Source: an uncultured Spirochaetales bacterium (GTDB lineage Bacteria > Spirochaetota > Spirochaetia > Sphaerochaetales > Sphaerochaetaceae). Taken from it: a stretch of DNA of 60,513 nt. Each line of letters opens with the position of its first letter. Position 1 is the stretch's first letter. Shown piece by piece: positions 33,848 to 42,791 of the stretch. The position numbers and the translations under genes were made by a program. The notes under the pieces are model-generated. The model did not search any database and was not told the origin of the DNA. It saw only the letters and a program-made list of their open reading frames with translations. The DNA is taken from contig CAKQTE010000048.1 in NCBI GenBank assembly GCA_934276485.1, positions 1 through 60,513 on the forward strand, read 5' to 3'.

Positions 33848-34576
33848 TCAACAATCCTTTTTACTTAAAACTTTTAATAATTCTTGTCGCTCTTTGATGC
33901 TGAGAGAGGCACGCGAGAGCAGATCTGGCCGGTTGAGCAGTGTTTTTTCCAGCCTTTTGCCAAAACGCCATTCGGTAATATGTCGTTCATGACCAGACAA
34001 TAATACACTAGGAACGTCTTTTGAGCAATAGCTTGCCGGCCTAGTATATTGAGGATATTCCAATAATCCTGAAGAAAAGCTCTCTTCTTCAAGACTAGCT
34101 GATGTAATAACTCCATCGAGTAAGCGATAAATTGCATCGATAATGACAATAGAGCTTGTCTCGCCAGCAGATAGAACATAGTCTCCAATGGAAATCTCAT
34201 CAGTTACATATTCATCTATGACACGCTGATCCAGTCCTTCATAGTGTCCGCAGATAAATACCAACTCAGATTCCTTCGATAGTTCTTCTGCATAACTTTG
34301 AGTAAATGATGCACCAGAAGGTGTTGGAAAGATGACTCTCTTGCCTTTAGCGTCAATCGAATCAAGTGCTTTAAAAAGAGGATCTGGCATCAAAAGCTGT
34401 CCAGCGCCCCCTCCAAAAACAGAGTCATCTGTCTTTTGGTGTATACCAGAAGCAAAATCCCTGAAGTTGATTACCTTATATTCAACTAGTCCCCTCTCTA
34501 CAGCTCTCTTCATTATTGAATTTGTGAAAAAAGGCTGAATCATATCAGGGAAAAGTGTAAGGATCGTTATCTTCAT
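33848..34576 (-). CDS. trmD: tRNA (guanine-N1)-methyltransferase TrmD
   Basis: A 242-residue SPOUT methyltransferase that makes m1G37 in tRNAs reading CNN codons and so prevents frameshifting. The trefoil-knot SAM site is clear: ICGHYEGLDQRVIDEYV and ISIGDYVLSAGE. The start MKITILTLFPDM is typical. It overlaps rimM by 4 nt and lies just before rplS in the conserved rpsP-rimM-trmD-rplS order. Confidence 0.98.
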   Translation of the reverse strand: MKITILTLFPDMIQPFFTNSIMKRAVERGLVEYKVINFRDFASGIHQKTDDSVFGGGAGQLLMPDPLFKALDSIDAKGKRVIFPTPSGASFTQSYAEELSKESELVFICGHYEGLDQRVIDEYVTDEISIGDYVLSAGETSSIVIIDAIYRLLDGVITSASLEEESFSSGLLEYPQYTRPASYCSKDVPSVLLSGHERHITEWRFGKRLEKTLLNRPDLLSRASLSIKERQELLKVLSKKDC

Positions 34577-35085
34577 TTAAGTAGCTCCGGCATCAAAAGC
34601 TCAAGTGTATTTTTTTGAATATCTACATTTGTAATATAGACATCCAAAAGTGGTATTAGATATTTCTTTCCATCCAGATAGCTCTCTACTTCCAATAGTA
34701 TTGCTTGAGGACCATCGAATGTTGAAACAACCTTACCAACCTTCTCACCTTCAGATATCACTTCCATATCATAAAGGTCAGCTACATAACATTCGCCCTT
34801 CTTTAGTTTTGGAGCATCTGCTCTATCAATCAAGATTATCGATTTGGAAAGTTTCCTTGCGCTTTCTGGAGTATCATAACCCTTAAATTTCATCAGAAAC
34901 AATTCACCCTGGATGCGAGCGAAATCGACATCCAGAGTAATCTCGTTTCCATCTGCTAGCCGAACGATACAACTCTTCAGCTTCTTAAGGTGATTGTACT
35001 CTCCAGATAATGAATAGACACGCAAGGCTCCATTTAAGCCATGCGTCTTACCAATCTTAGCTGTGGAAAGGAGCTTTGCTTGCAT
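34573..35085 (-). CDS. rimM: 16S rRNA processing protein RimM
   Basis: A 170-residue 30S maturation factor that binds S19 and helps assemble the 30S head. The N-terminal RimM barrel has IGKTHGLNGALRVYS, and the C-terminal PRC barrel has GECYVADLYDMEV and KKYLIPLLDVYI. It overlaps khpA by 1 nt upstream and trmD by 4 nt downstream, so translation is coupled. Confidence 0.97.
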   Translation of the reverse strand: MQAKLLSTAKIGKTHGLNGALRVYSLSGEYNHLKKLKSCIVRLADGNEITLDVDFARIQGELFLMKFKGYDTPESARKLSKSIILIDRADAPKLKKGECYVADLYDMEVISEGEKVGKVVSTFDGPQAILLEVESYLDGKKYLIPLLDVYITNVDIQKNTLELLMPELLK

Positions 35086-35318
35086 CAGTCAAGGATCTCC
35101 AAGGAAATGTGTCTTCCGCTCTTTGAAGAGCTAGCTGAAATCAAGGTTCTGATTGCCTTAGCAATTCTACCCTGCTTTCCGATTACCTTGCCAATATCCT
35201 CAGGAGCAACTGACAACTCTAGTACAGTTGCCTTATCTCCTTCGATGACATTTACATTAACCGCATCAGGATTATCTACTAGATTCCTGACTACGAACTC
35301 AACTAATTCCTTTTCCAT
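35085..35318 (-). CDS. khpA: KH-domain RNA-binding protein KhpA
   Basis: A 77-residue single-KH-domain protein. The GxxG loop reads IGKQGRIAKAIRTLI. KhpA binds RNA, usually with KhpB, and affects cell division and envelope genes in Gram-positives. An ATG six codons upstream overlaps the rpsP stop, but AAGGAG lies 7 nt before the ATG at 35318, which starts MEKELVEFVVRNLVDNP as in the family. It sits between rpsP and rimM, its usual place. Confidence 0.93.
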   Translation of the reverse strand: MEKELVEFVVRNLVDNPDAVNVNVIEGDKATVLELSVAPEDIGKVIGKQGRIAKAIRTLISASSSKSGRHISLEILD

Positions 35319-35335
35319 ATCGATACTCCTTGGCA

Positions 35336-35596
35336 TTAAGCCTTGGTGCGATCGATTGAGATTCCATTGGAATTAAGTAGGCTCTTAACTGTTGGGGAAA
35401 CTACAACACCCTTCTGAATCCAGCTCTTGATCTTCTCTTCATCAAGTGTTACCTGGTTTTCTTTCTCAACTGGGCGGTAAGTACCAACCTCATCGATAGT
35501 CTTTGAAGAGGTAGCGATTCTGCTGTCCTGAATAACCAATCTGTAGTATGGTCTCTTCTTAGTACCGATTCTCTTAAGTCTCATTGTTGTACTCAT
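35336..35596 (-). CDS. rpsP: 30S ribosomal protein S16
   Basis: An 86-residue S16. The N-terminal MRLKRIGTKKRPYYRLVIQDSR region is characteristic. AAGGAG lies 7 nt before the ATG. It follows ffh by 17 bp and precedes khpA in the same operon. Confidence 0.97.
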   Translation of the reverse strand: MSTTMRLKRIGTKKRPYYRLVIQDSRIATSSKTIDEVGTYRPVEKENQVTLDEEKIKSWIQKGVVVSPTVKSLLNSNGISIDRTKA

Positions 35597-35613
35597 TTCT
35601 CTACTCCTTGTGG

Positions 35614-36951
35614 CTACATGCCTAAACCTTTAAGCAAGGCAGCCTGATATTTCTTATTATTTGCTAACTTCTTCATCATCAATTTCGTCTTCTCAAACTT
35701 CTTCAAGAGTCTGTTTACATCTGAAACTGATGTTCCTGAACCTTTCGCGATTCTCTTTCTTCTCGATGGTCCAATAATTCTATAGTTCTGACGTTCGAAA
35801 GCAGTCATTGACTTAATGATTGCTTTATCGCGCTTCAACTCCGATAGGTCGATGTCATCTGGATTGATGTTCCCCTTAGCGCCTGGAATCATCTCCAAAA
35901 GCTTATCTGTAGATCCCATCTTATCCATCTTTTCCATCTGCTCTAGATAGTCTTGCAAGTCGAATGTATTCTTCTCCATCTTCTTTGCAAGCTTCTCGGC
36001 CTCTTCCTGGTCGTATTGCTCTTGAGCTTTCTCTACAAGAGAAACAACGTCTCCCATTCCAAGGATTCTTGATGCGATACGCTCTGGGTGGAACACCTCA
36101 AGGTCTTCCATCTTCTCGCCTGTACCGATGAACTTGATAGGCTTTCCAACAACGCTACGTAAGCTAAGTGCTGCACCACCACGGGTATCGGAGTCGAACT
36201 TTGTCAGGATAACGCCAGAAATTCCAACTTTCTCTTCGAATTCCTTTGCAATATCAACAGCACTCTGACCTGTCATAGCATCTGCTACAAACAGTGTCTC
36301 GTCTGGTCTAACTGCCTTTGCAATAGCCTGGATCTCAGCCATAAGCTGATCGTCTAGGTGCATTCTTCCGGATGTATCGATAATGACAGTATCAATTAGG
36401 TCATGGCGAGCTTTGCTAACAGCTGCTTCTGCAACCTTGACAGGATTCTTTTCTCCGGGGATTGTGAATACTGGAACACCAACTTTCTGTCCAAGAACTT
36501 CAAGTTGTGTGATAGCAGCAGGACGAACAAGGTCTGCAGCAACAAGCATTACATTCCTGCCCTCTTTTTTAAGCTTATAAGCAAGCTTATGAGTAGCAGT
36601 TGTCTTACCAGATCCTTGGAGACCCATCATCAAGATTACACTTGTTGTATCCTTGCCTTTTAGCTTGAGCTTGTTCTCTTCCTCGTTATCACCAAGAAGA
36701 GCAACCATCTTGTCATATACAATCTTTGTGAATTGCTGACCAGGATTTACTGAATTGAGAACCTTCTCACCGAGTGCTTCCTCTGTTGTTGAGTTTACAA
36801 AGCGTCTTACTACACGAAGATTGACATCCGCATCAAGTAGAGCTTCCTTGATCTCTTCAACTGCATCTCTGATATTCTTCTCTGAAATCTTTCCTTTTCC
36901 AGAAAGAGTTTTCATTATACCTGTAAATTTTGAGCTGATACTATCAAACAT
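35614..36951 (-). CDS. ffh: Signal recognition particle protein Ffh
   Basis: A 445-residue SRP54 homologue that targets nascent membrane and secreted proteins. The N domain is followed by the G domain (GLQGSGKTTATHK for G1, DTSGRMHLDD for G3, TKFDSDTRGG for G4) and a Met-rich M domain (about 300-445, for example KFEKTKLMMKKL) binding 4.5S RNA. It is the first gene of the ffh-rpsP-khpA-rimM-trmD-rplS operon and has a good promoter upstream. The SRP RNA gene is not in the window. Confidence 0.98.
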   Translation of the reverse strand: MFDSISSKFTGIMKTLSGKGKISEKNIRDAVEEIKEALLDADVNLRVVRRFVNSTTEEALGEKVLNSVNPGQQFTKIVYDKMVALLGDNEEENKLKLKGKDTTSVILMMGLQGSGKTTATHKLAYKLKKEGRNVMLVAADLVRPAAITQLEVLGQKVGVPVFTIPGEKNPVKVAEAAVSKARHDLIDTVIIDTSGRMHLDDQLMAEIQAIAKAVRPDETLFVADAMTGQSAVDIAKEFEEKVGISGVILTKFDSDTRGGAALSLRSVVGKPIKFIGTGEKMEDLEVFHPERIASRILGMGDVVSLVEKAQEQYDQEEAEKLAKKMEKNTFDLQDYLEQMEKMDKMGSTDKLLEMIPGAKGNINPDDIDLSELKRDKAIIKSMTAFERQNYRIIGPSRRKRIAKGSGTSVSDVNRLLKKFEKTKLMMKKLANNKKYQAALLKGLGM

Positions 36952-36981
36952 AAATCCTTCCTAATTTAGGCAACAAAAGAA

Positions 36982-37010
36982 CTTATACACAATAAGTAAA
37001 TTTGCGTCAA
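36982..37010 (-). promoter_or_regulatory. Sigma-70 promoter of the ffh operon
   Basis: TTGACG (37005-37010) and TATAAG (36982-36987) lie exactly 17 bp apart on the minus strand, about 25 bp before a leader to ffh. The remaining gap up to 37097 is AT-rich and includes a small dyad GTTATA/TATAAC at 37070-37084. Confidence 0.8.
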
Positions 37011-37097
37011 TGAATTTAACAAAAAATATCGTTAAGTATTATCGCTTTAATAACTTAGCGCAATTTTATGTTATATATTATAACAAAACCAGATGTT

Positions 37098-37571
37098 CTA
37101 GTTTAGATTTAGAACCATATAATGGTCTTCATCCGAGAATCCTAGATTCCTATATAGAGATTTTTGGTTTTCCGCTGACTCAAGAACTATTTTCTTTATT
37201 CCTTTTTTGTAGCACTCATCTATAACGCTCTTTATCAAAGAAGAAGCAATTCCTGTGTTTCTGTACTTTGGCGCCACATATAGGGAATTGATGAACACGA
37301 AGCTTCCAGATGGATTATCCAGGCGAGGAAGTTCGTCTACAACAAGAGCACTCACGGCCCCTGTAAAGAGATTCGTGATCTCATCATCCTTTGCCATAAA
37401 GAACATCAGTTCCCCGAATTCCTTTTTCTCACTGTAGAACTCCTTGGTCTTTGAAAGCATATCGTCAAAAGGATACTCCTCTTGAGTATCTAGATATTGC
37501 TCTTTATCTGAAAGAACATGAAATAATGATAATTGATCAAGATCAATACAATCTGAATGTGAACAAATCAT
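37098..37571 (-). CDS. GNAT-family N-acetyltransferase
   Basis: A 157-residue GNAT protein. Motif A for acetyl-CoA reads LYVAPKYRNTGIASSLI (about 95-115), followed by KGIKKIVLESAENQKSLYRNLGF. The substrate is unknown. It overlaps the end of smc by 4 nt, so it is probably co-translated with it. Confidence 0.88.
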   Translation of the reverse strand: MICSHSDCIDLDQLSLFHVLSDKEQYLDTQEEYPFDDMLSKTKEFYSEKKEFGELMFFMAKDDEITNLFTGAVSALVVDELPRLDNPSGSFVFINSLYVAPKYRNTGIASSLIKSVIDECYKKGIKKIVLESAENQKSLYRNLGFSDEDHYMVLNLN

Positions 37572-40396
37572 TTACGTCTACCCTCTTCATCAAATTCAAC
37601 AGCTTCGTTCTCATCATTCATGATAACAGGCTGCCCCTTTACGGAAGCAATACGATATGCAACTGCTGTAGATACACCAGCTTCCTGTTGTGATACACCA
37701 AGCATAGCATTACCACCTGTAACGGTATGTTTGTTATGTGTGATTATGATAAATTGGCTATCGCGGGAGAAGTCCTGAAGAACATCCAAAAAGAATCCGA
37801 TGTTTCTATCGTCCAATGCAGCATCAATTTCATCAAGAATACAGAAAGGTGATGGCTTTACTTGATAAGTTGCAAACAAGAGAGCAACTGCAGTCATAGA
37901 CCTTTCGCCTCCTGACAAAAGAGATAATGTAGCTTTTGACTTTCCTGGTGGCTGGGCAAGAATATCGATGCCTGATGTAAGGACATTCTCCTCATCCTGA
38001 AGCTTTAGTTCTGCGTTTCCTCCTCCAAATAGACGTTTGAACATCTGCTGGAAGTTATTGCTAATTGTCTTATAGCTTTCAAGGAACAATTCAATTGACT
38101 TAGACTCAATTTCCTTCAAGACATTCTCCATATCCTGTTTAGCTTTATTGTAGTCATCCAATTGCCGTGTATAGAACTTATATTGGTCCTCAGCTTGGTC
38201 GAATTCATCTTTAGCTAGATGGTTGATCGAACCAAGAGCCTGTATCTTCTTCTGCACATCGTCATACTCCTGTCTCAGAACCTGCTCTTCAGGAATATTC
38301 TCTCTCATCCTCTCTTCAAACTCACCAAGGTTTCTTGCATGTTTATCAAAGAAATTCACATAAACATCCTTGATGGATTGTTCTGTGTTTTCGATATACA
38401 TAGACTGAGCTTCAAACTCATGTTGAGCTTCATTCAGTGCTCTGAAAGTCTCTTCCTTTTCGCGTCTGATGTTAGCTAGTGCGCTGAACTTTTCATTTAG
38501 TCTTCCATTAGCAGCTTCCATTTGGGCTTTGAGAGACTTGATCTCGTCCATGAGATTTGCTTTCTCGTTATCCTTATCCTTGATTCTATCGCCAATTTCC
38601 TCAACACGAGCTCTAGCAGTTTCTGCTTTCTTTCTCTCGTCTTCCAAGTCAAGCTCTCGCTGAAGGATCATCCTGTCATAGGATTTGAGTTTATCTTTCT
38701 CTGCTTGCACATAGCTACGTAGAGCACCCAAGTGCTCCTTGATAGATGCAATCGTTGTCTGGAAAGTCTGTACATCAAGCTGCAGCATACCAACGCTTTC
38801 ACGAGAGGAGACTATTGTCTTTCTGTTTTGATCGATTTCGCGTCTAGCATCCTCTTCCCGAGCCTCCACAGATCTCTTTTTAACCATCAAGCCTTCAGGA
38901 GAAAGAAGGGTATCAATTACAGGTGGAATCGATGATTTATATTCATCAAACAATGCAAATAGTTTCTCAATTTGATCAGAAAGATTCTTGTACTCCCTGA
39001 GAGCTATCTCCTGCGAAAGATCCACACCTTTATCAAGATTTGAAATAAATGCAATTTGATTCTTGATATTCACACTCATTGCCTTGATAGCATCAACAAG
39101 ACGCTTATCTGCTTTCTCTCGTCTTTCAAATGAATACTCAGAACCAGTCTTTGCATCAACCTCTGCAAGTAGACTCTCGATAACGCTCTTAAGCTCTTCA
39201 GAAAGGCTTACAAGCTCCTCATCAAGCTTCTCGTTCTCAACTTCCTTTGCTGCTATCTCCTCTTGATAGCGTCTGATATCGTTATGAGTACGCTCAAGTT
39301 CATTCTGGGTATACTTAAGCTGATTTTCTTTCTCCTCTAGACTATCCTGGTATTGATAGAGCTGCTCTTCAGCTTCCATCTTCTCGCTCTTAAGTCTTTC
39401 GATCTCATTGTTCATTGCCTCACATCTGGATTGGCTTGAATTCATGTTCTCAATATATGAGCGATAGTTATCTTCAAGAGTTGCTATGATATCTGTAATA
39501 CCTTGAATTGAAACTTCATTGCTGTTCACCTTTAGTTCCAATGCCCTGACTTCATCCCTGACTGCATTTACCTCATCAGAAGAGAGGTTGATGTTGTCAT
39601 CAAAACTTTCAAGCTTTAACTTTAACTCTTCCTTTCTGACTTCGGCATTGGCTTTTCTTTCCTCTCTCATATCCTTTAATTTCAAAAGAGTTAAAAGATG
39701 TGCTAGGTTCATATCCACATCAAGCTCAAATGCTCTTGCAGACAGCTCTTCCCATTGCATGGCTTTCTGAGCCTGAGAGCGGGTTCTGTCATATGTTCTC
39801 TTTGTTTCCTGGACAGTGATCATCAATTGAGCAATATGCTCATCTGCTTTGGCAATCCTGTTTTGTGCTTCAACGCACTTTGCCTTATATCTTGATATTC
39901 CAGCAGCTTCTTCAAATATATATCTTCTATCTTCTGGCTTGTTTGAAAGTATTTGGTCAATCTTTCCCTGTTCAAGGATTGAGTAAGCAGACTTACCTAC
40001 TCCCGTATCCATGAATAGTTCCTTGATGTTCTTCAACAAACATCTCTGTCCATTTAGATAGTACTCAGACTCACCTGTTCTATATATTCTTCGTCTGATC
40101 ACGATCTCTGGAACATCTGTCTGAAGATTATGGTTTTCATTATCAATTGCAAGAGTAACCTCAGCCATTGGCAGCGGCTTACGAGTATCGGTTCCATTGA
40201 AAATGACATCCTGCATGGAGCTTGCTCTCAGTGTTTTTGTAGATTGCTCTCCTAAAACCCACTTAATTGCATCAACGATATTTGATTTACCACATCCATT
40301 AGGTCCAAGAAGAGATGTAATTCCATCTGTAAAATCTATATGTGTTCTATCTGGAAAACTTTTGAATCCATTAAGCTCTAATGACTTTAAAAACAC
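37568..40396 (-). CDS. smc: SMC-family chromosome condensation ATPase, short form
   Basis: A 942-residue structural-maintenance-of-chromosomes protein, shorter than the usual 1150-1200. The N-terminal head has GPNGCGKSN at about 31-39; the C-terminal head has signature LSGGERSMTAVALL and Walker B FCILDEIDAALDD. Two coiled-coil arms of similar length (about 165-405 and 520-755) flank a central 110-residue segment. I find none of the Gly-rich hinge motifs of normal bacterial SMC there, only a helical stretch with IPPVIDTLLSPEGLMVKKR. The start is GTG at 40396 with GGGAG 6 nt upstream; the frame is open 7 codons more. It is divergent from rnhB by 52 bp. Confidence 0.92.
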   Translation of the reverse strand: MFLKSLELNGFKSFPDRTHIDFTDGITSLLGPNGCGKSNIVDAIKWVLGEQSTKTLRASSMQDVIFNGTDTRKPLPMAEVTLAIDNENHNLQTDVPEIVIRRRIYRTGESEYYLNGQRCLLKNIKELFMDTGVGKSAYSILEQGKIDQILSNKPEDRRYIFEEAAGISRYKAKCVEAQNRIAKADEHIAQLMITVQETKRTYDRTRSQAQKAMQWEELSARAFELDVDMNLAHLLTLLKLKDMREERKANAEVRKEELKLKLESFDDNINLSSDEVNAVRDEVRALELKVNSNEVSIQGITDIIATLEDNYRSYIENMNSSQSRCEAMNNEIERLKSEKMEAEEQLYQYQDSLEEKENQLKYTQNELERTHNDIRRYQEEIAAKEVENEKLDEELVSLSEELKSVIESLLAEVDAKTGSEYSFERREKADKRLVDAIKAMSVNIKNQIAFISNLDKGVDLSQEIALREYKNLSDQIEKLFALFDEYKSSIPPVIDTLLSPEGLMVKKRSVEAREEDARREIDQNRKTIVSSRESVGMLQLDVQTFQTTIASIKEHLGALRSYVQAEKDKLKSYDRMILQRELDLEDERKKAETARARVEEIGDRIKDKDNEKANLMDEIKSLKAQMEAANGRLNEKFSALANIRREKEETFRALNEAQHEFEAQSMYIENTEQSIKDVYVNFFDKHARNLGEFEERMRENIPEEQVLRQEYDDVQKKIQALGSINHLAKDEFDQAEDQYKFYTRQLDDYNKAKQDMENVLKEIESKSIELFLESYKTISNNFQQMFKRLFGGGNAELKLQDEENVLTSGIDILAQPPGKSKATLSLLSGGERSMTAVALLFATYQVKPSPFCILDEIDAALDDRNIGFFLDVLQDFSRDSQFIIITHNKHTVTGGNAMLGVSQQEAGVSTAVAYRIASVKGQPVIMNDENEAVEFDEEGRRK

Positions 40397-40448
40397 TTGA
40401 ATCTCCCATAAAATCAATTAGCGTTATTATATAAGGAGTATCGATTTT

Positions 40449-41075
40449 ATGGAATATGGACTTTTTGAGGAAGAAGAAACGCTACGAATTGTTGCTGGAG
40501 CTGATGAAGCGGGACGAGGTCCTCTTGCTGGTCCTGTGGTTGCCTCCTGTGTAGTACTACCAGATGATTTTCCATTAGATCTATTGAATGACTCCAAAAA
40601 GCTAGATGAAAAGAGACGCTTGGAAGCAGAGAGCGTCATAAAAGAGAAAGCCATCGCTTACTCTGTTGTTGCAATCTCCAACGAAGATATCGATAAGATG
40701 AATATTTTAAATGCATCTCTTACTGCTATGCGTACAGCTTTCTATAACATCAAGGATAAGACTCATATCGATATTCTACTTGTTGATGGAAACAAGTGTC
40801 CGGAAATGGATGAGCCTGTGGAAGCTATTGTTAAAGGAGACAGTAAGATTCCTGCAATAATGGCAGCTTCCATTCTTGCAAAGAACGAAAGAGACAGAAT
40901 CATGGTTGAATATGACAGGATATATCCTGGATATGGCTTTAAAAAGCACAAAGGTTATCCAACAAAAGCTCACTATGAAGCGATCAAGAAGCTTGGTCCA
41001 TGCCCTATCCATAGAGTGTCATTCAAACTATATAAGGAAGAAGATAGGGAAAAAAATAATCTCCTACTATTCTGA
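40449..41075 (+). CDS. rnhB: Ribonuclease HII
   Basis: A 208-residue RNase HII that cuts RNA in RNA-DNA hybrids and single ribonucleotides in DNA. The catalytic DE pair is Asp19-Glu20 in GADEAGRGPLAGP, with LLVDGNK and the downstream MVEYDRIYPGYGFKKHKGY region. AAGGAG lies 10 nt before the ATG. It is divergent from smc. Its last codons overlap the terminator of the convergent bpuR gene. Confidence 0.97.
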   Translation: MEYGLFEEEETLRIVAGADEAGRGPLAGPVVASCVVLPDDFPLDLLNDSKKLDEKRRLEAESVIKEKAIAYSVVAISNEDIDKMNILNASLTAMRTAFYNIKDKTHIDILLVDGNKCPEMDEPVEAIVKGDSKIPAIMAASILAKNERDRIMVEYDRIYPGYGFKKHKGYPTKAHYEAIKKLGPCPIHRVSFKLYKEEDREKNNLLLF

Positions 41076-41085
41076 GCAGGAGACT
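41050..41085 (-). terminator. Terminator of bpuR, inside the rnhB end
   Basis: On the minus strand AGTCTCCTGCT and AGTAGGAGATT form an 11-bp stem (two G-T pairs) with a 6-nt loop, followed by ATTTTTTT. It begins 6 bp after the bpuR stop and overlaps the last codons of rnhB. Confidence 0.8.
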
Positions 41086-41090
41086 TAATA

Positions 41091-41357
41091 CTAGTTCTTT
41101 GAAGAAAATCTTGTTCTTTTCTTTGTTCCGTTCATCTTCACAAAGTCCAATGTCTTCTGGAACTCCTTAACGAACTCTCCAAGATCCTCTTGATAAACAA
41201 TGACTGACTGTCTTAGATATCTACCTTCGACATCTGTTGGTCTTGATTCAACGATATTGAGATACAAATCTCCATATACATTTTCCTTTACATTGAAAAA
41301 GTATGTACGATCGTCCTTGATCAATTTTGTTGAATAAACTTCTCCACGCTCTCCCAT
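41091..41357 (-). CDS. PUR-domain nucleic-acid-binding protein (BpuR-like)
   Basis: An 88-residue single PUR-alpha domain protein (DUF3276). The start MGERGEVYSTKL and YFFNVKENVYGDLYLNIVES match the family seen in spirochaetes and Bacteroidetes. In Borrelia burgdorferi the homologue BpuR binds DNA and RNA and tunes surface-antigen genes. GGAGG lies 5 nt before the ATG, and it has its own promoter. As I recall, the Borrelia gene is also beside rnhB. The C-terminal tail KKRTRFSSKN is basic. Confidence 0.88.
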   Translation of the reverse strand: MGERGEVYSTKLIKDDRTYFFNVKENVYGDLYLNIVESRPTDVEGRYLRQSVIVYQEDLGEFVKEFQKTLDFVKMNGTKKRTRFSSKN

Positions 41358-41381
41358 AGGGCCCTCCGTAAATCAATAAGA

Positions 41382-41410
41382 ATCCTAATTGAAGTTACTT
41401 TTTTATGCAA
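41382..41410 (-). promoter_or_regulatory. Promoter of bpuR
   Basis: TTGCAT (41405-41410) and TAGGAT (41382-41387) lie 17 bp apart on the minus strand, directly after the T-run of the tRNA-Gly terminator. Confidence 0.5.
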
Positions 41411-41411
41411 T

Positions 41412-41440
41412 AAAAAAAGCAACTCCGGTTTAGGAATTGC
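41412..41440 (-). terminator. Terminator of tRNA-Gly
   Basis: On the minus strand GCAATTCC and GGAGTTGC form an 8-bp stem (one G-T pair) with a TAAACC loop, followed by TTTTTTT. Confidence 0.9.
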
Positions 41441-41445
41441 TCTAG

Positions 41446-41517
<72 letters not shown>

Positions 41518-41531
41518 AAACGACAATGAAG

Positions 41532-41560
41532 AGAATAGGTTTTTTTCAGAAATGTGTCAA
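41532..41560 (-). promoter_or_regulatory. Promoter of tRNA-Gly
   Basis: A perfect -35 TTGACA (41555-41560) and -10 TATTCT (41532-41537) lie 17 bp apart on the minus strand. The TTGACACAT opening and TATTCT -10 are shared with the tRNA-Gln/Glu promoter. Confidence 0.85.
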
Positions 41561-41642
41561 TAGAATTTGGAAAAATATTTTTCATTCTTTTTTTGACGAG
41601 TAGCATGTCCTAATATTCTTGAAAATAAGATATATTAAACGC

Positions 41643-42791
41643 ATGGATATTTTCTTTGAGCGTTATGCTGACTTAATACTCCTTAGAGCCCTTGGCCTTA
41701 AGGAAGGCGATGTACTATCAATAAACACAGAGGAGTGCAATTCAAGATTTGCACATATAATAGCTAGAAGAGCAAAAGCCATTACTGGTAACGGCAGCTA
41801 TATTCAGCTAATCGAAAAAGGAAAGGTTGTTGAAACAGAGGAAGCCTCTACTGAGTTTCCTATTGCAAAAGCCCCTACGGCTCTATTGCATCTTCCTACA
41901 TTCAAGACATTTTCAGAGCCTGATATGGATAAGGAATACACAGCTCCTGAACTACAGGAATACAGAATGCTTTCCGAGCCTATGTTCAACCCTACTCCAT
42001 CTCTTCCCTTTTGTTCAGCACCAGTTCCTAACAAAGAGTGGGGAGAGATATTGGAAGAAGAAGGAAATGAAGCATTTGTTGCATCCATTATCTCAGAGCT
42101 ATTGAACCTAGGAGAAGATGACTACCTGGAAACAATCAAGAGCAACGAAGAGATTCTTGAATACGAGAAAGATAAACTCAATGGCTTGAAGCTTATTAAA
42201 GGCAGAGTCTATAGCGAAGAAGGAACTGATCTTACATTTAGTTTTCAGGAGAACACAAGATTTGCAACAATGGTCAGTGCAACAAGTAGCAATAGAAAGT
42301 TCGTTCCAACTATCTACTCTTCAGATATCTTCAGAGCGCTAGATCCTGCTTCGGTAAATGGATACTTGAACATTTCAAAACCAATAATGCTATTTGGTAA
42401 GAGAGTCAATAATCTTTCAATTACATTTGAAAATGGTAACATTGTTGATTTCAGTACAGACGAATATTCTGCATCCCTATTCAATCTATATCTCAAGCAA
42501 GATAAGCTTGCGTCAAAAGCAACAATGCTAACCATTGTCGAAGATAGCGCAAATGCGTCTTGCATTGATTATTTCTCAATTCCTGAGTGGGACAGGATGA
42601 GAGCCACATCAATTGTTCTTGGCTCTCCAAGACCAGAAGGAATAGATGAAAGCGTTAAAGAGAAGTGTGTGGATTCTCTTGTTTCTCTCTATCTTCCAAT
42701 TGGTTCTGATAGCCTATGCTTTGATGCCCTTGATGAGAATGGAGTCGAATATACAATAGTTGAAGATGGAATAATACAGGAGGAAGAATAA
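41643..42791 (+). CDS. M29 aminopeptidase-like protein, metal ligands lost
   Basis: A 382-residue protein resembling the downstream M29 metalloaminopeptidase in size and layout but strongly diverged. The positions of the metal ligands are not kept. NLPTEE is replaced by VPTIYSSD, the GEVAL glutamate by TIVEDSA, and the CHLALG and HTDFM segments are absent. It is therefore probably not a peptidase and may be a partner or regulator of the intact copy. The ATG at 41643 is chosen; a TTG eight codons upstream is also in frame, and no strong ribosome site is seen for either. The stop overlaps the next ATG by one base (TAATG). Confidence 0.75.
   Translation: MDIFFERYADLILLRALGLKEGDVLSINTEECNSRFAHIIARRAKAITGNGSYIQLIEKGKVVETEEASTEFPIAKAPTALLHLPTFKTFSEPDMDKEYTAPELQEYRMLSEPMFNPTPSLPFCSAPVPNKEWGEILEEEGNEAFVASIISELLNLGEDDYLETIKSNEEILEYEKDKLNGLKLIKGRVYSEEGTDLTFSFQENTRFATMVSATSSNRKFVPTIYSSDIFRALDPASVNGYLNISKPIMLFGKRVNNLSITFENGNIVDFSTDEYSASLFNLYLKQDKLASKATMLTIVEDSANASCIDYFSIPEWDRMRATSIVLGSPRPEGIDESVKEKCVDSLVSLYLPIGSDSLCFDALDENGVEYTIVEDGIIQEEE

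Noticed and set aside
33618..33992. 124-codon plus-strand frame
   Set aside because: Antisense to rplS and trmD.
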